A stretch of 64,000 bases of DNA from Yersinia bercovieri ATCC 43970 (GCF_013282745.1 NZ_CP054044.1:1426001-1490000); one strand, 5' to 3'; counted from the first letter of the stretch, positions 12,307-23,745 are shown. Notes: generated by a model not told the origin, from the sequence alone. Numbers and translations are program-made.

Positions 12307-12324
12307 TACTTGTCTATACGAGTA
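12307..12324. promoter_or_regulatory. Candidate HutC operator overlapping the hutU promoter
   Basis: TACTTGTCTATACGAGTA is an imperfect palindrome (14 of 18 positions symmetric) ending 67 bases before the hutU start. It resembles the CTTGT-type palindromes bound by the GntR-family repressor HutC in other gamma-proteobacteria. It would overlap a possible promoter (TTGTAC at 12305, TTAATA at 12329). The HutC link is inference; no hutC gene lies in the window. Confidence 0.45.
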
Positions 12325-12391
12325 TATGTTAATAAATGCTCAATAGAAGTAATGTCGTTGATACCTGAAAAACTGGTTGAAGGAAATTGCC

Positions 12392-14083
12392 GTGACTGCC
12401 CAAAACAGATTCCGTGATAATGAGATTCGAGCCGCACGTGGTACAAAACTTACCGCCAAAAGTTGGCTGACCGAAGCCCCATTGCGTATGTTAATGAACA
12501 ACCTTGACCCTGAAGTAGCTGAGAATCCAAAAGAGTTAGTGGTTTACGGTGGTATTGGCCGCGCAGCTCGTAACTGGGAGTGCTACGACCAAATTGTAGC
12601 AAGCCTGACGCAGCTAAATGATGATGAGACCTTACTGATTCAGTCTGGTAAACCTGTCGGCGTCTTCAAAACTCACAGTAATGCACCTAGGGTATTGATT
12701 GCCAACTCAAATTTGGTTCCTCACTGGGCTAATTGGGAACATTTTAATGAACTGGACGCCAAAGGGTTGGCTATGTATGGCCAAATGACGGCGGGCAGTT
12801 GGATCTATATCGGTAGTCAAGGCATTGTACAGGGCACCTATGAAACCTTCGTCGAGGCGGGGCGGCAGCATTTTGGCGGTAGCTTGAAAGGGCGCTGGGT
12901 ATTAACCGCGGGGCTAGGTGGCATGGGCGGCGCACAACCGCTGGCGGCAACCTTAGCCGGTGCCTGCTCCCTGAATATTGAGTGTCAGCAGAGCCGTATC
13001 GATTTTCGTCTGAAAACCCGTTACGTGGATGAGCAAGCTACAGATCTGGATGATGCGTTAGCGCGAATCAAAAAATATACCGCTGCGGGTGAAGCGGTCT
13101 CTATCGCCTTGTGCGGTAATGCGGCTGAGATTTTACCTGAACTGGTACGCCGTGGTGTTCGCCCGGATATGGTAACCGATCAAACCAGTGCCCATGACCC
13201 GTTGAATGGTTATCTGCCGAGAGGCTGGAGCTGGGAAGAGTATCGTCAACGCGCCCAAAGTGAGCCAGTGCTGGTGGTTAATGCCGCTAAGGCTTCGATG
13301 GCTGAACATGTTGAAGCGATGCTGGCCTTCCACAATATGGGCATCCCAACATTTGATTACGGTAATAATATTCGCCAGATGGCGCAGGATATGGGTGTGA
13401 CTCACGCCTTTGATTTCCCTGGTTTTGTCCCCGCTTATATTCGGCCGTTATTCTGCCGTGGTATTGGTCCGTTCCGCTGGGTCGCGCTCTCTGGTAACGC
13501 CGACGATATTTATAAAACAGATGCGAAGGTTAAAGAACTCATCCCTGATGATGAACATTTGCATCATTGGTTGGATATGGCCCGCGAGCGTATCAGCTTC
13601 CAGGGGCTGCCGGCGCGTATTTGCTGGGTCGGCCTAGGCCAGCGCGCTAAATTAGGTTTAGCTTTTAACGAAATGGTACGCAGTGGTGAACTGTCGGCTC
13701 CGATTGTCATTGGTCGCGACCATCTCGACTCCGGATCGGTCTCCAGTCCTAATCGTGAAACCGAAGCTATGCAAGACGGTTCTGATGCGGTCTCTGACTG
13801 GCCGCTGCTCAATGCATTGCTGAATACTGCGAGTGGTGCCACTTGGGTGTCGCTGCATCATGGTGGTGGTGTGGGGATGGGCTTCTCCCAGCACTCTGGC
13901 ATGGTGGTGGTTTGTGATGGTAGCGACGAAGCCGCCGAACGTATCGCTAGGGTACTGCATAATGATCCTGCTACTGGTGTGATGCGTCATGCCGATGCGG
14001 GCTATGATATCGCCATTCAATGTGCACAAGAGCAGGGGTTGAATCTGCCAATGGTTGCCGCGACTCAGGGGAAACCTTCATGA
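12392..14083 (+). CDS. hutU: Urocanate hydratase
   Basis: HutU converts urocanate to imidazolonepropionate with bound NAD, the second step of histidine breakdown. From GTG 12392 (AAGGA seven bases upstream) the product is 563 residues, close to the usual 550-560. It contains the NAD-binding stretch [17 protein letters not shown] and the conserved [17 protein letters not shown] and [20 protein letters not shown] segments. Upstream in-frame TTG 12377 is possible but lacks a better ribosome site. Its stop overlaps the hutH start (ATGA), so the two are translationally coupled. Confidence 0.96.
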   Translation: MTAQNRFRDNEIRAARGTKLTAKSWLTEAPLRMLMNNLDPEVAENPKELVVYGGIGRAARNWECYDQIVASLTQLNDDETLLIQSGKPVGVFKTHSNAPRVLIANSNLVPHWANWEHFNELDAKGLAMYGQMTAGSWIYIGSQGIVQGTYETFVEAGRQHFGGSLKGRWVLTAGLGGMGGAQPLAATLAGACSLNIECQQSRIDFRLKTRYVDEQATDLDDALARIKKYTAAGEAVSIALCGNAAEILPELVRRGVRPDMVTDQTSAHDPLNGYLPRGWSWEEYRQRAQSEPVLVVNAAKASMAEHVEAMLAFHNMGIPTFDYGNNIRQMAQDMGVTHAFDFPGFVPAYIRPLFCRGIGPFRWVALSGNADDIYKTDAKVKELIPDDEHLHHWLDMARERISFQGLPARICWVGLGQRAKLGLAFNEMVRSGELSAPIVIGRDHLDSGSVSSPNRETEAMQDGSDAVSDWPLLNALLNTASGATWVSLHHGGGVGMGFSQHSGMVVVCDGSDEAAERIARVLHNDPATGVMRHADAGYDIAIQCAQEQGLNLPMVAATQGKPS

Positions 14084-15636
14084 AAACAAATATTAAAGCA
14101 ACAATGGAAACAATGACCCTGCGCCCAGGGCAGATGACGTTGGCTGATTTGCGGTATATTTACCAGCATCCGGTACATATCATGCTGGATGATAGTGCTT
14201 ACGCACCCATTCAACAAAGTGTGGATTGTGTGCAAGCCATATTGGCAGAGAAGCGCACCGCTTATGGTATCAATACTGGATTCGGTCTATTGGCATCTAC
14301 TCGTATTGCCACGGAAGATCTGGAAAATCTACAGCGCTCGATTGTTCTTTCCCACGCTGCGGGTGTTGGCGAACCCAATGATGATGCTATTGTGCGCCTG
14401 ATTATGGTGTTGAAAATCAACAGCTTGGCTCGTGGTTTTTCGGGCATTCGACTGGAGATTATTCAGGCGCTGATAACGTTGGTTAATGCCGAAGTTTACC
14501 CTCATATTCCGCTAAAAGGCTCTGTAGGTGCTTCTGGCGATCTGGCGCCGTTGGCCCATATGAGCTTGCTGTTACTCGGTGAAGGTAAGGCTCGTTATCA
14601 AGGGGAGTGGCTGGATGCGCGTACCGCGCTGGTCAAAGCGGGTCTGCAGCCACTCACGCTAGCAGCAAAAGAGGGGCTGGCGCTGCTTAATGGTACTCAG
14701 GTTTCTACCGCTTATGCACTGCGCGGCCTATTTGAGGCGGAAGACCTCTATGCTGCGGCTTCTGTCTTCGGCAGCTTGACGGTTGAAGCAGCATTAGGCT
14801 CCCGAAACCCATTTGATGCCCGTATCCATGCGGCACGAGGCCAACGTGGGCAGATTGATGCTGCCAGTACTTACCGCCATCTGTTAGGTGACCGTAGCGA
14901 AGTATCAGAGTCCCACCGTAATTGTGACAAAGTACAAGATCCGTACTCTCTGCGTTGCCAGCCGCAGGTGATGGGGGCTTGTTTAACTCAAATGCGTCAG
15001 GCTGCTGAAGTGTTAGCTATTGAATCTAATGCGGTATCGGATAACCCACTGGTCTTTGCTGAGCAAGGCGATGTGTTATCTGGTGGTAACTTCCATGCTG
15101 AACCGGTGGCGATGGCGGCAGATAATTTGGCATTGGCACTGGCAGAAATGGGTTCATTATCAGAGCGCCGTATTTCGCTACTTATGGATAAACATATGTC
15201 GCAGTTACCGCCATTTTTGGTGGAGAACGGCGGCGTAAACTCTGGTTTTATGATTGCGCAGGTCACTGCTGCGGCTCTCACCAGTGAGAATAAAGGGCTG
15301 GCATTCCCTTCCAGCGTCGACAGTATTCCTACCTCGGCGAATCAGGAGGATCATGTTTCTATGGCTCCCCGCGCAGGTAAGCGTTTGTGGGAAATGGCCG
15401 AAAACGTACGCGGTATTTTGGCCGTGGAGTGGCTGGCCTCGTGTCAGGGACTGGATTTGCGTAAAGGCTTGAAAACGTCAGATGCGCTGGAGCCGGCACG
15501 TCAGCTATTGCGTCAGCATGTGGCCTACTACGAAAAAGATCGTTTCTTTGCCCCCGATATTGAAGCTGCCAGTCAGCTCATTGCACAGCGTCATATGAAC
15601 GAACTGATGCCACCGCATCTTCTACCCAGCCTCTAA
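14080..15636 (+). CDS. hutH: Histidine ammonia-lyase
   Basis: HutH deaminates L-histidine to trans-urocanate, the first step of the pathway. The 518-residue product carries [14 protein letters not shown], where Ala-Ser-Gly cyclises to the catalytic MIO group, and the family stretch [15 protein letters not shown] [15 protein letters not shown] near the N-terminus. ATG 14080 overlaps the hutU stop and has GGGGAA six bases upstream; later in-frame ATGs at 14104 and 14113 could also serve. hutI, hutG and hutC are not in this window, so the remaining steps must be encoded elsewhere. Confidence 0.96.
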   Translation: MKTNIKATMETMTLRPGQMTLADLRYIYQHPVHIMLDDSAYAPIQQSVDCVQAILAEKRTAYGINTGFGLLASTRIATEDLENLQRSIVLSHAAGVGEPNDDAIVRLIMVLKINSLARGFSGIRLEIIQALITLVNAEVYPHIPLKGSVGASGDLAPLAHMSLLLLGEGKARYQGEWLDARTALVKAGLQPLTLAAKEGLALLNGTQVSTAYALRGLFEAEDLYAAASVFGSLTVEAALGSRNPFDARIHAARGQRGQIDAASTYRHLLGDRSEVSESHRNCDKVQDPYSLRCQPQVMGACLTQMRQAAEVLAIESNAVSDNPLVFAEQGDVLSGGNFHAEPVAMAADNLALALAEMGSLSERRISLLMDKHMSQLPPFLVENGGVNSGFMIAQVTAAALTSENKGLAFPSSVDSIPTSANQEDHVSMAPRAGKRLWEMAENVRGILAVEWLASCQGLDLRKGLKTSDALEPARQLLRQHVAYYEKDRFFAPDIEAASQLIAQRHMNELMPPHLLPSL

Positions 15637-15667
15637 TAAACAAAAAGCAGTCATCATTTTGCCTATA

Positions 15668-15692
15668 GGTGATCCCGGTTAACGGGATCACC
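15668..15692. promoter_or_regulatory. Perfect 10-bp hairpin between hutH and the permease gene
   Basis: GGTGATCCCG and CGGGATCACC form perfect arms around GTTAA. No T run follows, so it is not a standard terminator. It could stabilise or punctuate the hutUH-permease transcript, or be an operator. Its position, 48 bases before the permease ATG, is all that supports a role. Confidence 0.55.
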
Positions 15693-15740
15693 CTCTCTGA
15701 CCCCTTGCCTGAAAGGGCACAAATTTTGCGAGAATGTACC

Positions 15741-17138
15741 ATGAAGAATGATTCATCCACGCTGAAACGCGGTCTCAGTGCGCGACATATTCGGTTTATG
15801 GCGTTAGGTTCCGCCATTGGTACCGGCTTATTTTATGGTTCTGCCGAGGCAATTCGTCTGGCGGGGCCAGCCGTTTTACTCGCTTACCTGATTGGTGGTG
15901 CTGCCGTGTTTATGGTGATGCGCGCACTGGGTGAGATGGCGGTGCATGATCCTGTTGCCGGTTCATTTGGGCACTATGCCAGCCGTTATCTTGGGCCATT
16001 GGCGGGTTTTCTGACCGGTTGGACCTATACCTTTGAGATGATTATCGTAGCGCTGGCTGATGTCACCGCGTTCGGCATCTATATGGGGCTGTGGTTCCCT
16101 GATGCCCCGCAGTGGGTTTGGGTGCTAAGTATTATTTTCTTTATTGGTGCGCTAAATCTCTGTTCAGTCAAAGTCTTTGGTGAGATGGAGTTCTGGTTAT
16201 CTCTGCTAAAAGTGACGGCGATTATTGCCATGATTGCCGCAGGTTTGGGCATTATGATGTTTGGTTTTGGCGCGGGTCATGAGAGTACTGGCGTCAGTAA
16301 CTTATGGTCTCACCAAGGGTTTATGCCAAATGGTATCACGGGGGTGATTGCCTCATTTGCGGTAGTGATGTTTGCTTTTGGTGGTATTGAAATTATTGGG
16401 GTGACGGCCAGTGAGGCGAAGAACCCAGAAAAAGTATTACCCCGCGCCATTAATACCGTGCCAGTGCGTATTCTGCTGTTCTATGTTTTGACACTATTTG
16501 TCCTGATGGCGATCTATCCGTGGAATAGTATTGGGCAGAATGGCAGTCCATTTGTTGAGATTTTCAGCAGTTTAGGTATCAGTTCTGCCGCCAATATTCT
16601 CAATCTGGTGGTGATCACTGCCGCTATTTCGGCGATTAACAGTGATATTTACGGGGCTGGCCGCATGATGTATGGCATGGCACAAGAAGGGCTGGCACCT
16701 AAGTGCTTTAGCCGCCTGACACGAAATGGTGTGCCTTGGATGACTATTTTGGTGATGGCAATTGCGCTGTTATGTGGTGTGGTGCTGAACTATCTGATTC
16801 CGAAAAATGTGTTTTTGATTATCGCCTCGATCGCGACCTTCGCCACGGTTTGGGTGTGGTTGATGATTCTGATATCGCAAGTGGCGATGCGCCGTTCAAT
16901 GAGCAAAGAAAATGTCGCCAGGTTGGCCTTCCCTGTGCCGTTTTGGCCGTTAGCACCGATTCTGACCATTATCTTTATGGCATTTATTATTGCGGTTCTG
17001 GGGTATTTCCCTGATACCCGCATTGCCATGTATGTTGGTTTGGCGTGGATTATCTTGATGACCCTTGCATGGTGGATTTGGTTGCGTAAGTCTCCATCGC
17101 ATATCCTTCAGGCGCAGGTAGAAAGCCCCGAAGCATAA
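15741..17138 (+). CDS. APC-family amino-acid permease, probable histidine transporter (HutT/ProY-like)
   Basis: This 465-residue protein belongs to the amino acid-polyamine-organocation permeases with twelve expected membrane spans. It opens with [21 protein letters not shown], the hallmark of the AroP/ProY/LysP branch, and has [22 protein letters not shown] in the middle. ATG 15741 fits family N-termini; an upstream in-frame ATG at 15669 lies inside the hairpin and is less likely. Location just after hutUH in the same direction suggests import of histidine (hutT). By sequence alone a proline or other neutral amino acid cannot be excluded. Confidence 0.85.
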   Translation: MKNDSSTLKRGLSARHIRFMALGSAIGTGLFYGSAEAIRLAGPAVLLAYLIGGAAVFMVMRALGEMAVHDPVAGSFGHYASRYLGPLAGFLTGWTYTFEMIIVALADVTAFGIYMGLWFPDAPQWVWVLSIIFFIGALNLCSVKVFGEMEFWLSLLKVTAIIAMIAAGLGIMMFGFGAGHESTGVSNLWSHQGFMPNGITGVIASFAVVMFAFGGIEIIGVTASEAKNPEKVLPRAINTVPVRILLFYVLTLFVLMAIYPWNSIGQNGSPFVEIFSSLGISSAANILNLVVITAAISAINSDIYGAGRMMYGMAQEGLAPKCFSRLTRNGVPWMTILVMAIALLCGVVLNYLIPKNVFLIIASIATFATVWVWLMILISQVAMRRSMSKENVARLAFPVPFWPLAPILTIIFMAFIIAVLGYFPDTRIAMYVGLAWIILMTLAWWIWLRKSPSHILQAQVESPEA

Positions 17139-17155
17139 TGGAATTAGGATAATAA

Positions 17156-17185
17156 TTGGCCGCTGGTAGATAATCTAGCGGCCAA
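17156..17185 (+). terminator. Hairpin after the hut permease gene
   Basis: TTGGCCGCT (17156-17164) pairs perfectly with AGCGGCCAA (17177-17185) across a 12-base loop, 17 bases after the permease stop. The sequence after it is only moderately T-rich, so it may end or process the hut transcript. Confidence 0.6.
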
Positions 17186-17558
17186 ATTTAAGTTGTTAAG
17201 AGTGAACTGCTAACCTTGCACAAATTAACTCCCGCGCTGGGATTAATATCAAAAACGCTAATAGCATCCAGGTCATTACTTTATGTGGCAGCATGATTAG
17301 CTCGATACTGCACCGATGCAAGATTAAAACAGATATTTTTAATTCCGCGGGCATATTTAATGCCACCATGAGATATCAAGAGATATCGGATAATTAATCT
17401 ATTTGTTGAGATTCATTTGACAGCAATAATGGCATGCTGATTTATTTATATCGCACTCTATACCAAGAGAATATTTTGCGTTTAAAGTAGCGGCGTGGCC
17501 AGATGGTGATAAACTGACCTCAATTGTGAAAAATTATAGACCTACGGAGTAACGGCCC
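17186..17558. other. Intergenic region before the alpha/beta hydrolase gene
   Basis: About 370 bases with no gene. It must contain the promoter of the hydrolase gene. I see AT-rich stretches around 17330-17480 but no repeat, RNA gene or clear promoter pair. Confidence 0.5.
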
Positions 17559-19022
17559 ATGCTTGGCATAGCCATTAAGCGGTGGATTAAACGGATTATA
17601 CTTATCTTGGTGGTAATGTCCGTTACCATACTGGCAATACGTATTTACGATACACAACGTGGCCCAAAGCTCGAGCTTTGGCACACTTTCGTTCCCCATG
17701 AAATGCGCGCGGCTGAGATTGATAAAGCCAGTTGGGCGGATTACATAAAAACTGAAAATAACATTTTCGATGAAGTTCGGATAAACGTTACCGAAAAATT
17801 GGAACCAAGAACTCAGGTTCCACTAAACCGCTATTATTCTGGTAGTTCGATCTACCCGCCACATTTTAAAAACGACTGGAATCGTTCTTATATTCTGCAA
17901 CCTGATGGGCAGCCGAAAGGTGCTGTGGTATTGCTGCATGGGTTGACCGATACCCCTTACAGCTTGCGCCATATTGCTGAAAATTATCGTCAGCGTGGCT
18001 ATGTCGCCATTGGTATCCGTTTGCCAGCCCATGGATCTGTACCCGCAGCCCTGACCGATGTTGAATGGCAGGATTGGTTAGCCGCAACACGTCTGGCAGT
18101 CCGTGAGGCCAAAGCGCTTAGTGGGCCAGATTTACCCCTGCATGTCGTTGGCTTCTCCAATGGCGGTGCGCTGGCAATGAAGTACACACTGGACTCAATG
18201 GATGACCCCAAACTAGCGAAACCTGCGCGGGTGATATTGATCTCGCCAATGATTGGTGTGACTAGCTTTGCGCGTTTTGCCGGTGTTGCTGGTTGGCCGG
18301 CTATCTTCCCCGCCTTTGCTAAAGCGGCTTGGTTGGGGATAGTGCCTGAGTTTAATCCTTTCAAATACAACTCATTCCCGGTCAATGCCGCGCGTCAGTC
18401 CTATTTGCTCACTTCTGTCTTGCAGCAGCAAATTGCGCGTGATGCCAGAAACAATAAGATGGAAGAGTTGCCGCCAATTCTGACTTTCCAGTCATTAATG
18501 GACTCAACGGTTAGTACCCGAGCTGTTGTAACCGCACTCTACAATCACCTGCCGAAAAATGGCAGCGAAGTGGTGCTGTTTGATTTGAACCGCGCAGCCA
18601 GCTTCGGCCCGTTACTGAGAACATCTTCTTATACCGCGCTGGCTCGTTTATTGCCGCCGCCGCCACGTAATTACAGTGCAACCGTGATTACCAATGTTTC
18701 GCCACAAAGTAATGAGACATTGGCGATAACCACACTGGCAGGTGAAACCAACGAGACTTCAGTGCCAACTGGTTTGATCTATCCGCCGGATATCTTCTCG
18801 TTGTCTCACGTTGCATTACCATTCCCAATGAGTGATTCACTGTATGGTCGCTACCCTGATCCGCGTGACCAATACGGTATCAGTTTGGGGACCTTTGCCG
18901 CGCGGGGTGAGCGTGCGGTGCTGGTGGTCGGATTGGATTCATTGATGCGCATTTCGTCCAACCCGTTCTATCCGTATATGTTGCAGCGGATAGACGACAA
19001 GATAGAGACGCCCGCTCAGTAA
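17559..19022 (+). CDS. Membrane-anchored alpha/beta hydrolase (esterase/lipase-like)
   Basis: The 487-residue product starts with one transmembrane segment (residues about 8-27, RIILILVVMSVTILAI), so the enzyme domain is likely periplasmic. The hydrolase fold shows the oxyanion segment VVLLHGLTDTPYSLRH (about 125-140) and the nucleophile elbow GFSNGG with a serine, typical of the monoglyceride-lipase/carboxylesterase group. A charge-relay Asp and His are expected in the C-terminal half but I did not fix them with certainty. The substrate is unknown. It is a single-gene unit: a hairpin lies far upstream and a good terminator directly follows. Confidence 0.8.
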   Translation: MLGIAIKRWIKRIILILVVMSVTILAIRIYDTQRGPKLELWHTFVPHEMRAAEIDKASWADYIKTENNIFDEVRINVTEKLEPRTQVPLNRYYSGSSIYPPHFKNDWNRSYILQPDGQPKGAVVLLHGLTDTPYSLRHIAENYRQRGYVAIGIRLPAHGSVPAALTDVEWQDWLAATRLAVREAKALSGPDLPLHVVGFSNGGALAMKYTLDSMDDPKLAKPARVILISPMIGVTSFARFAGVAGWPAIFPAFAKAAWLGIVPEFNPFKYNSFPVNAARQSYLLTSVLQQQIARDARNNKMEELPPILTFQSLMDSTVSTRAVVTALYNHLPKNGSEVVLFDLNRAASFGPLLRTSSYTALARLLPPPPRNYSATVITNVSPQSNETLAITTLAGETNETSVPTGLIYPPDIFSLSHVALPFPMSDSLYGRYPDPRDQYGISLGTFAARGERAVLVVGLDSLMRISSNPFYPYMLQRIDDKIETPAQ

Positions 19023-19033
19023 GATCGCCTTTG

Positions 19034-19058
19034 AAGCCTCCAAAATTGGGGGCTTTTT
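19034..19058 (+). terminator. Intrinsic terminator of the hydrolase gene
   Basis: AAGCCTCC (19034-19041) pairs with GGGGGCTT (19048-19055; one G-U pair) around AAAATT and runs into five T. Confidence 0.85.
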
Positions 19059-19126
19059 CATAATGAGTGCCATACTTTCAAGTTGTACTTAGTCTTCATA
19101 TTTATTGACCCTGAAAGGAAAGCACT

Positions 19127-19552
19127 ATGTCTATCGAAAAAGTCGTGTACCGCGCTAAAGCTAAAGCCACCGGTGGTCGTGATGGCCGGGCAACATCCTC
19201 TGATGGCGTATTGGATGTGAAATTAGGTGTGCCTAAAGAGATGGGCGGCGCGGGTGGTGCGGTGACTAATCCAGAGCAACTGTTTGCTGCGGGTTACTCG
19301 GCCTGCTTCCTTGGCGCACTGAAATTCGTTGCATCAAAAGAGAAGGTCAAAATCCCTGACGATGCCAGCATTGAGGGTACTGTCGGTATTGGTGCCATTC
19401 CGACCGGCTTTGGCATTGAAGTTCAACTGGATATCAGCTTGCCGGGGATTGAGCGCACTGTTGCCGAAGATTTAGTGAAAAAGGCGCATGTTGTCTGCCC
19501 ATACTCCAATGCAACTCGTGGCAATATTGATGTCACGTTAAATATCAAATAA
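19127..19552 (+). CDS. ohr: Organic hydroperoxide resistance protein Ohr (OsmC family)
   Basis: Ohr is a thiol peroxidase that reduces organic hydroperoxides in the cytoplasm. The 141-residue product has both redox cysteines in family context: Cys60 in [10 protein letters not shown] and Cys124 in [13 protein letters not shown]. This pattern and the short length point to Ohr rather than OsmC. AAAGGAAAG precedes the ATG at 19127. It is transcribed alone here; no OhrR-type regulator is adjacent. Confidence 0.92.
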   Translation: MSIEKVVYRAKAKATGGRDGRATSSDGVLDVKLGVPKEMGGAGGAVTNPEQLFAAGYSACFLGALKFVASKEKVKIPDDASIEGTVGIGAIPTGFGIEVQLDISLPGIERTVAEDLVKKAHVVCPYSNATRGNIDVTLNIK

Positions 19553-19825
19553 GCCCCCTTCAGAAGCCCATGGGAACTCTCTTGTGGGCTGTGTGTCGTT
19601 CTACTTTTCCCCTTAAGTCTCTTTTGTGCTGTTTTTGAGCACATCAGCCAATATGGTCTATATAGAGTTTGCGTTAGCTCGCGGACTGGTCCACTAATAG
19701 CCGCTAAGATAATTCTCACATTAAGATTCAATAGCCTGCTTATCGATATCATACTGAACCTGAAACGAGGTTCACTGTCTGATTGATTCAAGCCGCAAAT
19801 AGTATCTTTGGAGACCTGGCGTTTT

Positions 19826-21517
19826 ATGGACAGAGTGAAATCTTTATCGCAGCAAAGTATTTCTTTGTTGTTGGCTGTTTATATTGGAATTTTCCTGAAT
19901 ATCTCTGTCTTTTATCGTCGTTTTGACTCCTTTAGCCAAGGTATCCAAGGCATAAAAGTATTGACCGCTATTATCGAAGTGATGGCGATCATCCTCTTTA
20001 CCTTTTTTGTTATGCGGGTGATATCACTCGGTGGCCGATGGTTTTATCGTGTGGTCGCGAGCTTATTGGTGCTAATTTCTGTTGCTGCCAGCTACTACAT
20101 GACTTTTTTCAATGTGGTGATTGGCTATGGCATTGTGATTTCTGTATTAACCACGGATACCGACCTTTCGAAAGAGGTCATCGGGCTGCATTTTGTGGTC
20201 TGGATGGTACTGGTCAGTGCATTGCCGCTGCTACTTATCTGGAAAAACTCCCTACGACTCACCCTGCTTGAGCAATTTAAGACCCCCGGTCAGCGCATTA
20301 GGCCTGGTTTATTGATGATGGCTGCGGTGGCGTTGGTCTGGCTACCGCTTCGTTATCTGGATAATGTGCAGACGACCAATGAACAACTGAGAACGGTGGA
20401 TTTACCGAGCTATGGAGGGGTGGTTGCTCACTCCTATTTGCCCTCTAACTGGTTGGCTGCATTGGGTTTATATGCGTATACGCAATATAACGAAAAGTAT
20501 GATGCTGTTACGCTGTATAACCCGGCTGAGCATCATACTTATGTCGCACCCGCCGGTATTGATGAAACCTATGTCGTGTTTATCATTGGTGAGACGACCC
20601 GCTGGGATCATATGGGGCTGCTAGGTTATGCACGTGATACCACTCCTCGTTTAAGTAAAGAGAAGAATCTGGTCGCTTTCCGTGGCACATCCTGCGATAC
20701 CTCCACCAAACTCTCGCTGCGCTGTATGTTTGTGCGCGAAGGTGGCGCGGAAGATAATCCGCAGCGCACTCTGAAAGAGCAAAATGTGTTCGCCGTCATG
20801 AAATCATTGGGTTTCACTTCTGAGCTGTTCGCCATGCAGAGTGAGATGTGGTTCTACAATAATGCGAACACTGATAACTATTCGTTCCGAGAATTGATTG
20901 CCTCAGAGAAACGTAATGATGATAAGCCGGTAGATGACATGCTGCTGGTTGATGAGTTGAAAGAGTCACTTGGGCGCTATCCCGAAGGTAAGCATTTGGT
21001 GATTCTGCATACCAAAGGCTCACACTATCTTTACTCCCAACGATACCCTCGTAGCTATGCCCGCTATCAGCCAGAATGTATGGGCGTGGATGACTTTTGT
21101 AGCAAACAACAACTGATAAACGCCTTTGATAACAGTGTGTTGTACACCGATTCGTTTATCGCCAATGTGATTGACCAAATGCGCGATAAGAAAGCATTGG
21201 TGTTCTATGCCGCTGACCATGGTGAGTCCATTGACGATAACTCCCACTTCCACGGCACTCCACGAGAAATGGCCCCGCCGGAGCAATTCCGCGTGCCATT
21301 GATGGTTTGGGCTTCAGACAAATTTTTGTCACAACCTGAGCACCTTGCAGCTTTTGAGCAATTGCAAGCAGAGCAGCGGGTGGGCAAAACACACCGTCAT
21401 GTTGAACTGTTTGATTCTATTTTGGGCTGCTTAGGTTATACCTCCCCGGATGGTGGAATTAATGAGCAAAATAACTGGTGCCAGACTCCCGCCAGACATT
21501 CTCAGCCGATAATATAA
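19826..21517 (+). CDS. eptB: EptB, Kdo(2)-lipid A phosphoethanolamine transferase
   Basis: EptB adds phosphoethanolamine to the outer Kdo residue of LPS at the periplasmic face. From ATG 19826 the product is 563 residues, the same as E. coli EptB; a TTG at 19808 would add six. Five hydrophobic segments fill the first 190 residues. The catalytic domain follows with FIIGETTRWDHMGLLGY (metal and phosphate site), SCDTSTKLSLRCMFVR (catalytic Thr region and a disulfide), LVILHTKGSH and FYAADHGESI. A 270-base gap upstream contains its promoter; uhpA follows 111 bases later with its own context. In E. coli eptB is controlled by sigma-E and small RNAs; I could not see such sites here. Confidence 0.95.
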   Translation: MDRVKSLSQQSISLLLAVYIGIFLNISVFYRRFDSFSQGIQGIKVLTAIIEVMAIILFTFFVMRVISLGGRWFYRVVASLLVLISVAASYYMTFFNVVIGYGIVISVLTTDTDLSKEVIGLHFVVWMVLVSALPLLLIWKNSLRLTLLEQFKTPGQRIRPGLLMMAAVALVWLPLRYLDNVQTTNEQLRTVDLPSYGGVVAHSYLPSNWLAALGLYAYTQYNEKYDAVTLYNPAEHHTYVAPAGIDETYVVFIIGETTRWDHMGLLGYARDTTPRLSKEKNLVAFRGTSCDTSTKLSLRCMFVREGGAEDNPQRTLKEQNVFAVMKSLGFTSELFAMQSEMWFYNNANTDNYSFRELIASEKRNDDKPVDDMLLVDELKESLGRYPEGKHLVILHTKGSHYLYSQRYPRSYARYQPECMGVDDFCSKQQLINAFDNSVLYTDSFIANVIDQMRDKKALVFYAADHGESIDDNSHFHGTPREMAPPEQFRVPLMVWASDKFLSQPEHLAAFEQLQAEQRVGKTHRHVELFDSILGCLGYTSPDGGINEQNNWCQTPARHSQPII

Positions 21518-21628
21518 TCAATTAGCACGGTCATAATTGGTTCTGGCTCGATTTTTGACGCCAATCTCCCTTGACATAATAGGCTTGCGGTATACTACAG
21601 ACTCAAACCATCACCGGTGGAGTTCTTG

Positions 21629-22219
21629 ATGATTTACCGTGTTGTTTTTATTGATGATCATGACATTGTGCGCTCAGGGTTTGCTCAGCTACTCTCTCTG
21701 GAAGAGGATATTCAGGTGGTGGGGGAGTTCAACTCGGCAAAACAGGCTCGTGCTGGATTACCGAGTTTACAAGCCAATATCTGTATTTGTGATATCTCCA
21801 TGCCCGATGAGAGTGGTTTGGATTTATTGCAGGATCTTCCGTCAGGACTTGGGGTCATTATGCTGTCGATGCATGACAGCCCGGCGCTGGTCGAGATGGC
21901 GTTAGAGCGCGGCGCGCGCGGGTTCCTCTCCAAACGTTGTAAACCGGAAGATCTGGTTTCAGCCGTCCGAGCCGTGGGTAGCGGCGGTGTCTATTTGATG
22001 CCGGAAATTGCTCAACAACTGGCGCGCATTGCCGTCGATCCCTTGACCCGCCGTGAGCGTGAAGTGGCGGTGTTGCTGGCGCAGGGGATGGAAGTACGCG
22101 AAATTGCAGAGTCGCTCGGCCTATCACCTAAAACCGTCCATGTGCATCGCGCTAACCTATTTGCCAAGTTGGGTGTCAGCAATAATGTGGAGCTGGCGAA
22201 GCAGGTTCTAAACCTATGA
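21629..22219 (+). CDS. uhpA: UhpA, response regulator of hexose-phosphate uptake
   Basis: UhpA activates uhpT when phosphorylated by UhpB in answer to external glucose-6-phosphate. The 196-residue product has a receiver domain (FIDDHD at 8-13, phospho-acceptor Asp55 in [11 protein letters not shown] at about 106) and a LuxR-type helix-turn-helix ([35 protein letters not shown]). ATG 21629 with GGTGGAG upstream matches the E. coli start; a TTG-like longer start at 21617 is unlikely. Its stop overlaps the uhpB start (ATGATG), giving coupled translation. Confidence 0.96.
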   Translation: MIYRVVFIDDHDIVRSGFAQLLSLEEDIQVVGEFNSAKQARAGLPSLQANICICDISMPDESGLDLLQDLPSGLGVIMLSMHDSPALVEMALERGARGFLSKRCKPEDLVSAVRAVGSGGVYLMPEIAQQLARIAVDPLTRREREVAVLLAQGMEVREIAESLGLSPKTVHVHRANLFAKLGVSNNVELAKQVLNL

Positions 22220-23745
22220 TGCAGCGTTTGATCATGTCAGTCGCGCTGTTTTTTATCTATACCACGGCAACTTTCTGCTTATGGTCAATCGGGACTCAAC
22301 TGGTTGATCGGCCCTTACAGGCATTGCTGCTCTTCCCCTTTGGCCTGCGAATGGGCATTTTATTGCAAAGCCCACGTCAGTACTGGCCGGGTATTCTGCT
22401 GGGTGACGCACTACTGTGGTGGCTATTAACCGATCAGTTTGGTTATGTCTATCTATTGTGGTACGCGATCCCCTTCCTACTGGCGACCACCTTATTGGCC
22501 GTTTTTGCTTCCCCCTGGTTATTACGCCATCAGAAAAATAGCAGCGAATGGCAATGGCCTTTGATGCAAGGCGCGGTGATCCTGGCTGCCGCCTTGATAC
22601 AGGCATTGGGGTGGCAAATCGCGAGTCAACAGGGGGCAATGGCGCTATTGCTGGGGCTGGTTGGTGGCTTTACTATCGCGCCTACCTGCTTGTTATTGTG
22701 GCACTATTTTGCACGCCAGATCTGGTTACCCTTAGAGCCGGGGCTGATTCATAAACCGATTAATCTGCGTTTGCAGCATATCATGTGGTATCTGCTGCTA
22801 TTTGCGTTAAGTATCTGGTTGCAGTATCAAGTCACCGAAACGGATTTGCACCTGTTTGCGCCATTCTGCCTGGCGATCCCGATTGTCTTTATGTCTTACC
22901 GCTATGGCTGGCAAGGGGGCGCGGTGGCGACACTGCTAAATAGTGTTGTGCTATTGATCAACACGCCGGCGCAATTGGACTCCCATCGTGACCTGCTACT
23001 GTCACTGCTTGCGCAGAGTCTGATCGGCTTATTGTTGGGGGCGGGCATTCAGCGCCAGCGAGAATTGAATCAACAACTGCAGGTTCGCTTGAATGAAAAT
23101 CGTGAGTTAGCGAAAGCATTAGTGGTGGCGGAAGAGCACGCCCGCCGTGATGTAGCACGAGAGCTGCATGATGAAGTGGGGCAGACCGTGACTGTGATTC
23201 GTACTCAAGCCAGTATTATCAGGCGCTTGACCACGGAGCCGCCAGTGCTGACCAGCGCCGAGATGATAGAGACACTGGCACTGCGGGTCTATGATGGCGT
23301 CCATGATGTGTTAGCTAAATTATGGCCAGCGGCCTTGAATAACTTGCCGTTATCGGCGGCAGTTGCGGCATTGATGCGTGAACTGATCCCGCAAGACCAA
23401 TCCGTCGTGGGGGTATTGAATTGGCAGTTGGATGATCATCCGATAGACGAGACGCTGAAAATCACGCTATACCGCATCTGTCAGGAGGGGGTGACCAACG
23501 CCTATCGCCATGGAGCCGCCAGCCGGATTGAGATTAATGCACGGCAGGATAACCAGAAAATATATCTGACGATTCGTGATAATGGAAAAGGTATCGATTT
23601 GGCCACTTTAACGCCGGGGTATGGGCTACGTGGTATGCAATCACGAGTGAGTGCGCTGGGGGGCAGCTTTAGCCTGAGTGTCGATCAGGGCACCTGTTTA
23701 AATGTGATCCTTCCCACAGTTTCATCGCCAGCTAATGAAAACTAG
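22216..23745 (+). CDS. uhpB: UhpB, membrane sensor histidine kinase
   Basis: UhpB works with UhpC in the inner membrane and phosphorylates UhpA. The 509-residue product has a MASE1-like N-terminal half with about eight to ten membrane spans, then a HisKA_3 dimerisation helix with [17 protein letters not shown] (the His is the phosphorylation site) and a HATPase domain ([32 protein letters not shown]). This is full length compared with E. coli UhpB (500). It overlaps uhpA by four bases. A 95-base gap with an alternating CG tract separates it from uhpC, whereas E. coli has a tight junction. Confidence 0.95.
   Translation: MMQRLIMSVALFFIYTTATFCLWSIGTQLVDRPLQALLLFPFGLRMGILLQSPRQYWPGILLGDALLWWLLTDQFGYVYLLWYAIPFLLATTLLAVFASPWLLRHQKNSSEWQWPLMQGAVILAAALIQALGWQIASQQGAMALLLGLVGGFTIAPTCLLLWHYFARQIWLPLEPGLIHKPINLRLQHIMWYLLLFALSIWLQYQVTETDLHLFAPFCLAIPIVFMSYRYGWQGGAVATLLNSVVLLINTPAQLDSHRDLLLSLLAQSLIGLLLGAGIQRQRELNQQLQVRLNENRELAKALVVAEEHARRDVARELHDEVGQTVTVIRTQASIIRRLTTEPPVLTSAEMIETLALRVYDGVHDVLAKLWPAALNNLPLSAAVAALMRELIPQDQSVVGVLNWQLDDHPIDETLKITLYRICQEGVTNAYRHGAASRIEINARQDNQKIYLTIRDNGKGIDLATLTPGYGLRGMQSRVSALGGSFSLSVDQGTCLNVILPTVSSPANEN

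Noticed and set aside
21571..21596. TTGACA and TATACT before uhpA as a promoter
   Set aside because: The spacer is only 14 bases, too short for a normal sigma-70 promoter; the boxes may be real separately but the pair is not supported.
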